Source of the DNA: Tetrastigma voinierianum
Taxonomy: Eukaryota; Streptophyta; Magnoliopsida; Vitales; Vitaceae
Assembly (NCBI GenBank): GCA_016808115.1
Contig: JAEQBH010005297.1
Location: forward strand, 112,238-176,237
DNA length: 64,000 nucleotides
Direction: 5' to 3'
The position numbers were made by a program, and so were the translations under genes. Shown piece after piece: positions 60,190 to 64,000 of this stretch; the first letter of the stretch is position 1; every line of letters begins with the position of its first letter. The notes below the pieces were generated by a model. That model was not told the origin of the DNA. It worked only from the letters and a program-made list of their open reading frames with translations, and did no database searches.

Positions 60190-60720
60190 CAAGTTGAAAA
60201 GACCAAGCTGGCGAAGAAGCTGGGATAGTTACAGTGCCTTCATTCCATTCCTATAGTTTCATATTATGTGTATCATGGACTTCATCTGGTTCAAAGCAGA
60301 GGGCTCTGATAAGTTTCGTGGTGGTGTATTGTGTTTTCCGGGCACGCTGGCCCACATCCCAAATTCTCGATCGAGGTCGAAAGCGTATTAGCTAAATACA
60401 AGATCTTCTTCTCAAAGAATGTTGTTAAACATTTTGGGATGCCTGAGGACATAGTCGATTGGAGATACACCTGCCATGTGCAAAGCCAGTCAGAGCTGCT
60501 CAAGATGTGGGGGCGCTTTAGTTCTCGACTGCAAATCACCTTCAAACCAATGGTCAGACAGAGCGAGTGAATCAGATGCTAGAAGAGTACTCAAGACCAC
60601 TTCGTGACAAATTTCTCTCAAAATCGCTTGAAATCCTGAGCCCTCGCTGTGAGTTGTGTCACAACCTCGCAATGAAGTTCAAACCCACGTGTATGAGCCC
60701 TTTGAGGTAGCAATCAGGTT
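60190..60720 (+). pseudogene. Element 2 integrase remnant
   Basis: VEKTKLAKKLG (about 60196-60228) follows the zinc-finger region. MDFIW lies near 60279. FFSKNVVKHFGMPEDIVDW (60409-60465) is the block before the second catalytic aspartate, whose SDRD is degraded. NGQTERVN (60549-60572) keeps the catalytic glutamate, and MLEEY follows at 60577. Frames shift between blocks. Confidence 0.85.
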
Positions 60721-60779
60721 CCAACCACGTACGCCCCGACGCGTTGTTACATAAAGAATTCCTGACAATGTTCCAAACA

Positions 60780-61340
60780 AGGTATTAAGTTTGCGTAAAG
60801 TCTCAAAGAAGATTTGCTTCGATGAAGCCGTGAGACTCTAGAGAAGGCGTAGACACAAATAGTGATGGACAAAGGCAGAGACCTTGAATTCGACAAGGGG
60901 AGATGGTTCGGTCGTTAACTCCTCGATCCGAAGAAGATCATATAAAACGGGGCCAGAGAGGTTTGATTCGTATATGACGCATCTTTGAAGCTCATGGAAG
61001 CGATTGAACGCGTGACCCATAAGTCAGCTACTGTAGAGGTTTAAGTTTCACCCTACATTCCATGTAAGCTTTTCAAGCCTGTGATTACAAAGGATCCTAC
61101 CGACAGAGGTAAAGCAAAGTGAACCCGCCATGGTTAGAACCAGTTCAACAAAGAGATTTCAAGCATCCTGCAGGATAGGACGATGGGGAACTGGAAGAAC
61201 AAGTGAACCGAATACTTAGTTCATTGGAAGGGGACGCCTGTCAATGAGGCAAGTTAGGAAAAGGGTGCAACAGTATGGCAGTTTGAAGATCAAATCCTTG
61301 AGTACGCCAGGGCGTCAAGTCAACGAGCACGCTGAATACC
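60780..61340 (+). pseudogene. Element 2 integrase C-terminus and chromodomain-like tail
   Basis: The sequence parallels element 1 at 41700-42250: KICFDEAV and DKGRD words, a degraded YD--F module (60960-60985), FKLHPT-type words near 61045, and a tail with HWKGTPVNEA (about 61220-61250) and VWQFEDQILEYA (about 61272-61308). It ends just before the purine-rich tract at 61345-61354. Confidence 0.75.
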
Positions 61341-61344
61341 ACTA

Positions 61345-61354
61345 GCTGGGAGGG
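61345..61354 (+). promoter_or_regulatory. Polypurine tract of element 2
   Basis: GCTGGGAGGG immediately precedes the TG start of LTR D, the standard position for the plus-strand primer. Confidence 0.65.
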
Positions 61355-61356
61355 TT

Positions 61357-62175
61357 TGTCACCGACTAGATAACACGAGTCCCATTCTGCGATGGTGGCG
61401 CCGCCGTCCCATGGCTCGCTTTAAGGAAAAATAGCAAGGTAAAGTCGTGGAAACAAGTGCTCTGGAGTACAAAGCGCGGAGCCGCAATACGATACGTAGG
61501 GAAGGCGCGTTAATCCGTCGGATTGCGATATTAGTATCGCTACAAGACTCACGGCCAGAGGGGGCCTAGGCGTGACACTGGTGGCAAACACGAGTGTGGG
61601 TGATGTCTCAATATATGTAAAGAGCCTGGGCAAAGAAGCTTCCTAACTGAAGGTAACAGATTCCACAACTAGGCCTAAGATGGGCGACTCCTAATGGGGC
61701 GACTCCCATGCGGGAAGGGACTTCTACGCTCAGCAGAAGGATTCCAAGGAGGAAGGACACCTCAGCAGAAGGACTCCCATGAACGATTCCAAGGCAGAAG
61801 ACTCCTGTGCGATCTGACTTACCCTAGTGTGATTTGCGCTACTGCCGTGCATGGGAGTTTGAATCCAGCCGTAACTCCTGAAAAGTGAATGATCGCGTTG
61901 ATCGTTTGACATTGAAGACTAGAGTTGCAGTAGACTCTTAGTCATATTTGTACTAGATTACCCTCAGCATCCTATATGGTCCGTTGCATCCACTCGGGTT
62001 AATTCATTGTGAGGTTGATCCACGAAGAGCATAAAGCATCCCGAGATGTGGGAGCCTTTGCCAGGTGAGAGTTCCTGTGATTTTAGTTACACAGCCATTT
62101 AGTTCGAGGATAGTGCCCCGTATGTCTCAGGTTCAAGAATCACAGCATGACAAGGCACGCACTTACGGTCTTGAG
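61357..62175 (+). repeat. 3' LTR of element 2 (LTR D)
   Basis: Starts TGTCACCGACTAGATAACAC after the polypurine-like GCTGGGAGGG (61345-61354). It contains GGAAACAAGTGCTCTGGAG, the TATA-like CAATATATGTAA (61609-61620), AAGAAGCTTCCTAA, a GACTCC cluster (61681-61810), AGACTCTTAGTCATATTTG and AGCATCCCGAGATGTGGGAG. It is the best-preserved LTR of the family here. Confidence 0.85.
61609..61620 (+). promoter_or_regulatory. TATA-like box conserved in the LTR family
   Basis: CAATATATGTAA here corresponds to AAATATAC (39843-39850), GATATATAGC (56905-56914) and AATTTATAGC (63711-63720). Each is followed within about 12 bp by AGAGAGC or AGAGCC. Four of five LTRs keep it, which fits a core promoter. Confidence 0.6.
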
Positions 62176-63451
62176 CGCACAGCCAAAGAGTAAGGCGTAG
62201 ACACTAGTACGCACGCTGTGCAAAGGCACCTTTCTAGTCATGTCATCGAACGAAAAGTCAGAGGTACCGTGCTAGGAATGGCACTGTGGATCGAGGCATC
62301 GCGGTTCGTATTAGCGCACAACGTTACCCAGAAACCAGTGTGCCACAAGGTCGTGTACCTCGTCAGCATGGTATCAGGCACCGTATCGGGCATGGCACTG
62401 TGCCGGTGGCACTATGCTCTGTGCAAGCACCAGTCGAGGTCTGCACAAAGTAGCGCCTGGCTGGGCACTGGTGCCGAGGCACCTTGTCTGTGCATGCACT
62501 GTGCCGAGGCACCGCAGCCTGGTGCGCTACCAGTCAAGCAATCGTGGTTCGGGCAAGTACCAAAGTCGGTAGCCGCGGCTCGGGGTAGTGATGGAACTCG
62601 GGCCGAGGCACCGTTCAGATACGCACTCGTCGAAAGCGTGCACCCTCTGGCTATAGTCGAACTGTACCAGTCAACGCTTCAAAGACGCATCAGCCGCCAA
62701 ACCCCATCTATCGCATGTCGCGCACTGTGATCGCAGTACCGCGGGCTAGAATGGCACCTTGCGCTCGAAATCGGCGTTCAGCAAGCTCCCCAGTCACACC
62801 GTGGTTCAGGCAAAGCACTGAAGGACGAGGCACCTTGTCTCGACATGGCACTAAGCCAAAGCACCGCGGCATGGCACGACTAAAGCCTGAGGCAATCGCT
62901 CAGGCATGCACTAAGTCGAGGCGCCGCGCCTGCTACGCACCAGTCGGCGCGCCGCGGTTCAGCATGCACCAGTCGGCGCTCGTAAGCCTGCGCACGTCAA
63001 ATGGTACCGGGCCGAGGCACCTTATTTAGGGTACGCACTGACCGATCCACCCGCCTAGGCATGACATGGCATCAAATAAAGCGGACTGGGGTAATTTAAT
63101 AGTCGAAGTCACCGAAGTCTAGGCATGCACAAGGCCAAGGCACCTTGTCTAGGAGTGTCATGGAACTAGGTCGAGGCAATCGTGGCCAGCATGAACCAGG
63201 GCCGAGGCACCGTGTCTGGGGGAAAGCACTAGTATGGCACCGCGGTTCATGTTACCCGTAATCGAGAACCTTTGTCTAAGCTACGTCATAAAACTAGTCG
63301 ACACAATCTGCTGGCCAGAAAATGACTCAGTCGGTGCGCACCCGCGCCTGGTGCATACACTGGGGGTCGAGGCGCCCGCCTAGGCATTACACTAGCCGAG
63401 GCGCCTCGTGCCTAAGCAAGGTCATGCGCAGCACTAGCCCAATCGCGGAAC
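62176..63451 (+). repeat. Tandem satellite, forward orientation (block 4)
   Basis: Right flank of element 2 in block 3 orientation, with clear monomers at 62240-62300 and 63110-63240. It ends at the next LTR. Confidence 0.9.
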
Positions 63452-64000
63452 AGTGCACCCTCGACTTAACGACACGAAACCTGCGGCGACACGAGGCGCC
63501 ACTCTACCTACGGCCCGCCTATGGAAAATCGAGTAAGGTGAAAGATGGGAAACAAGTGTCCCGGAAAGGGCACAGCCGCGAACCCAAGACGACACAGGGA
63601 AGGCCGCAAGCAAGTAATCCCACGACGCGACAAATGGCGTCACAAGACCACGACTCATGGGGCCCCGGCGTAAGACTCGAGGCAATCAGAATCAAGTAGG
63701 GAATGTCAAGAATTTATAGCAGAGAGCTCAAGCGCTGTGCCTTCCTAATCCGGAAAAGTAACAAGGATTCCTACTACCTAAGGACTTCTAGCGTAGCGGC
63801 TCCAAAGCGGAAAGACTCAGCGAAGCGACCTTTACTCCTAAAGGGAAGCGACTCAGCCGAAAGCACTCTCAGCGGTGAGGACCCTACTTTGTGGGACTCG
63901 GCCAGGTGATAGTTTCATTCACGACTCAAGAGCGAAGCTGATCGCGCGCTGTCGCAGGATCGGCATCGTGGAGCCAGAATGCGAGTCTTAGTCATATTTC
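63452..64000 (+). mobile_element. Truncated LTR of the element 1/2 family (LTR E)
   Basis: Homologous to LTRs A-D: AACAAGTGTCCCGGAAAGGGC, TATA-like AATTTATAGC (63711-63720), AGCAGAGAGCTCAAG, CTTCCTAATCC, a GACTCC cluster (63765-63900) and GAGTCTTAGTCATATTT at the very end. The window stops inside it, so it may be a solo LTR or the 5' LTR of a third copy. Confidence 0.8.

Larger units (their letters stand above)
56665..62175 (+). mobile_element. Element 2: chromovirus with both LTRs, same family as element 1
   Basis: LTR C (56665-57340) and LTR D (61357-62175) enclose about 4 kb with gag, protease, reverse transcriptase, RNase H, integrase, GPY/F and chromodomain-like remnants in order. Satellite in the + orientation lies on both sides, so it inserted into that array. 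Gag and the integrase tail align with element 1. All frames are broken. The internal region is shorter than that of an intact chromovirus. Confidence 0.87.

Overview
The window is nuclear heterochromatin from a flowering plant. Three things support this: plant-type 18S and 26S rRNA gene relics, several Ty3/gypsy chromovirus retrotransposons (protease, reverse transcriptase, RNase H, integrase, GPY/F and chromodomain-like tail), and initiator-tRNA-Met primer-binding sites of the TGGTATCA type. I found no intact protein-coding gene. Most open frames in the satellite arise because its monomers are multiples of three bases long.

Layout. (1) 1-5080: a degenerate tandem satellite read in the + direction (core GCACTAGGCCGAGGCACC). 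(2) 5080-5250: short rDNA 3' flank. (3) 5250-8195: a 26S rRNA gene on the - strand, lacking roughly its first 340 nt. (4) 8196-39578: the same satellite inverted, about 31 kb. (5) 39579-43090: an internally deleted chromovirus (element 1) inside the inverted satellite, which resumes at 43091-43448. (6) 43449-48255 and beyond: a nearly full set of chromovirus gag-pol remnants (element 3). (7) About 48995-54638: the 5' two-thirds of an 18S rRNA gene on the + strand, split by a 4.5-kb LTR element (element 4, 49234-53745). (8) 54639-56664: satellite in + orientation. (9) 56665-62175: a second copy of the element-1 family with both LTRs (element 2). (10) 62176-63451: satellite in + orientation. (11) 63452-64000: another LTR of the same family, cut by the window end.

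Main observation. The 18S gene is cut at about nt 1,200 and runs directly into the satellite. The 26S gene begins at about nt 340 directly out of the satellite. Read in the sense of each rRNA, the satellite has the same polarity at both junctions. The satellite therefore stands where the 18S 3' end, ITS1, 5.8S, ITS2 and 26S 5' end should be. This suggests a satellite that arose or expanded inside an rDNA transcription unit and was later inverted, shuffled and colonised by chromoviruses. The rRNA relics have lost universally conserved loops, so they look like pseudogenes. Part of the fine-scale heterogeneity of the satellite could instead be consensus error in a noisy long-read assembly. Both readings are kept open in the entries.
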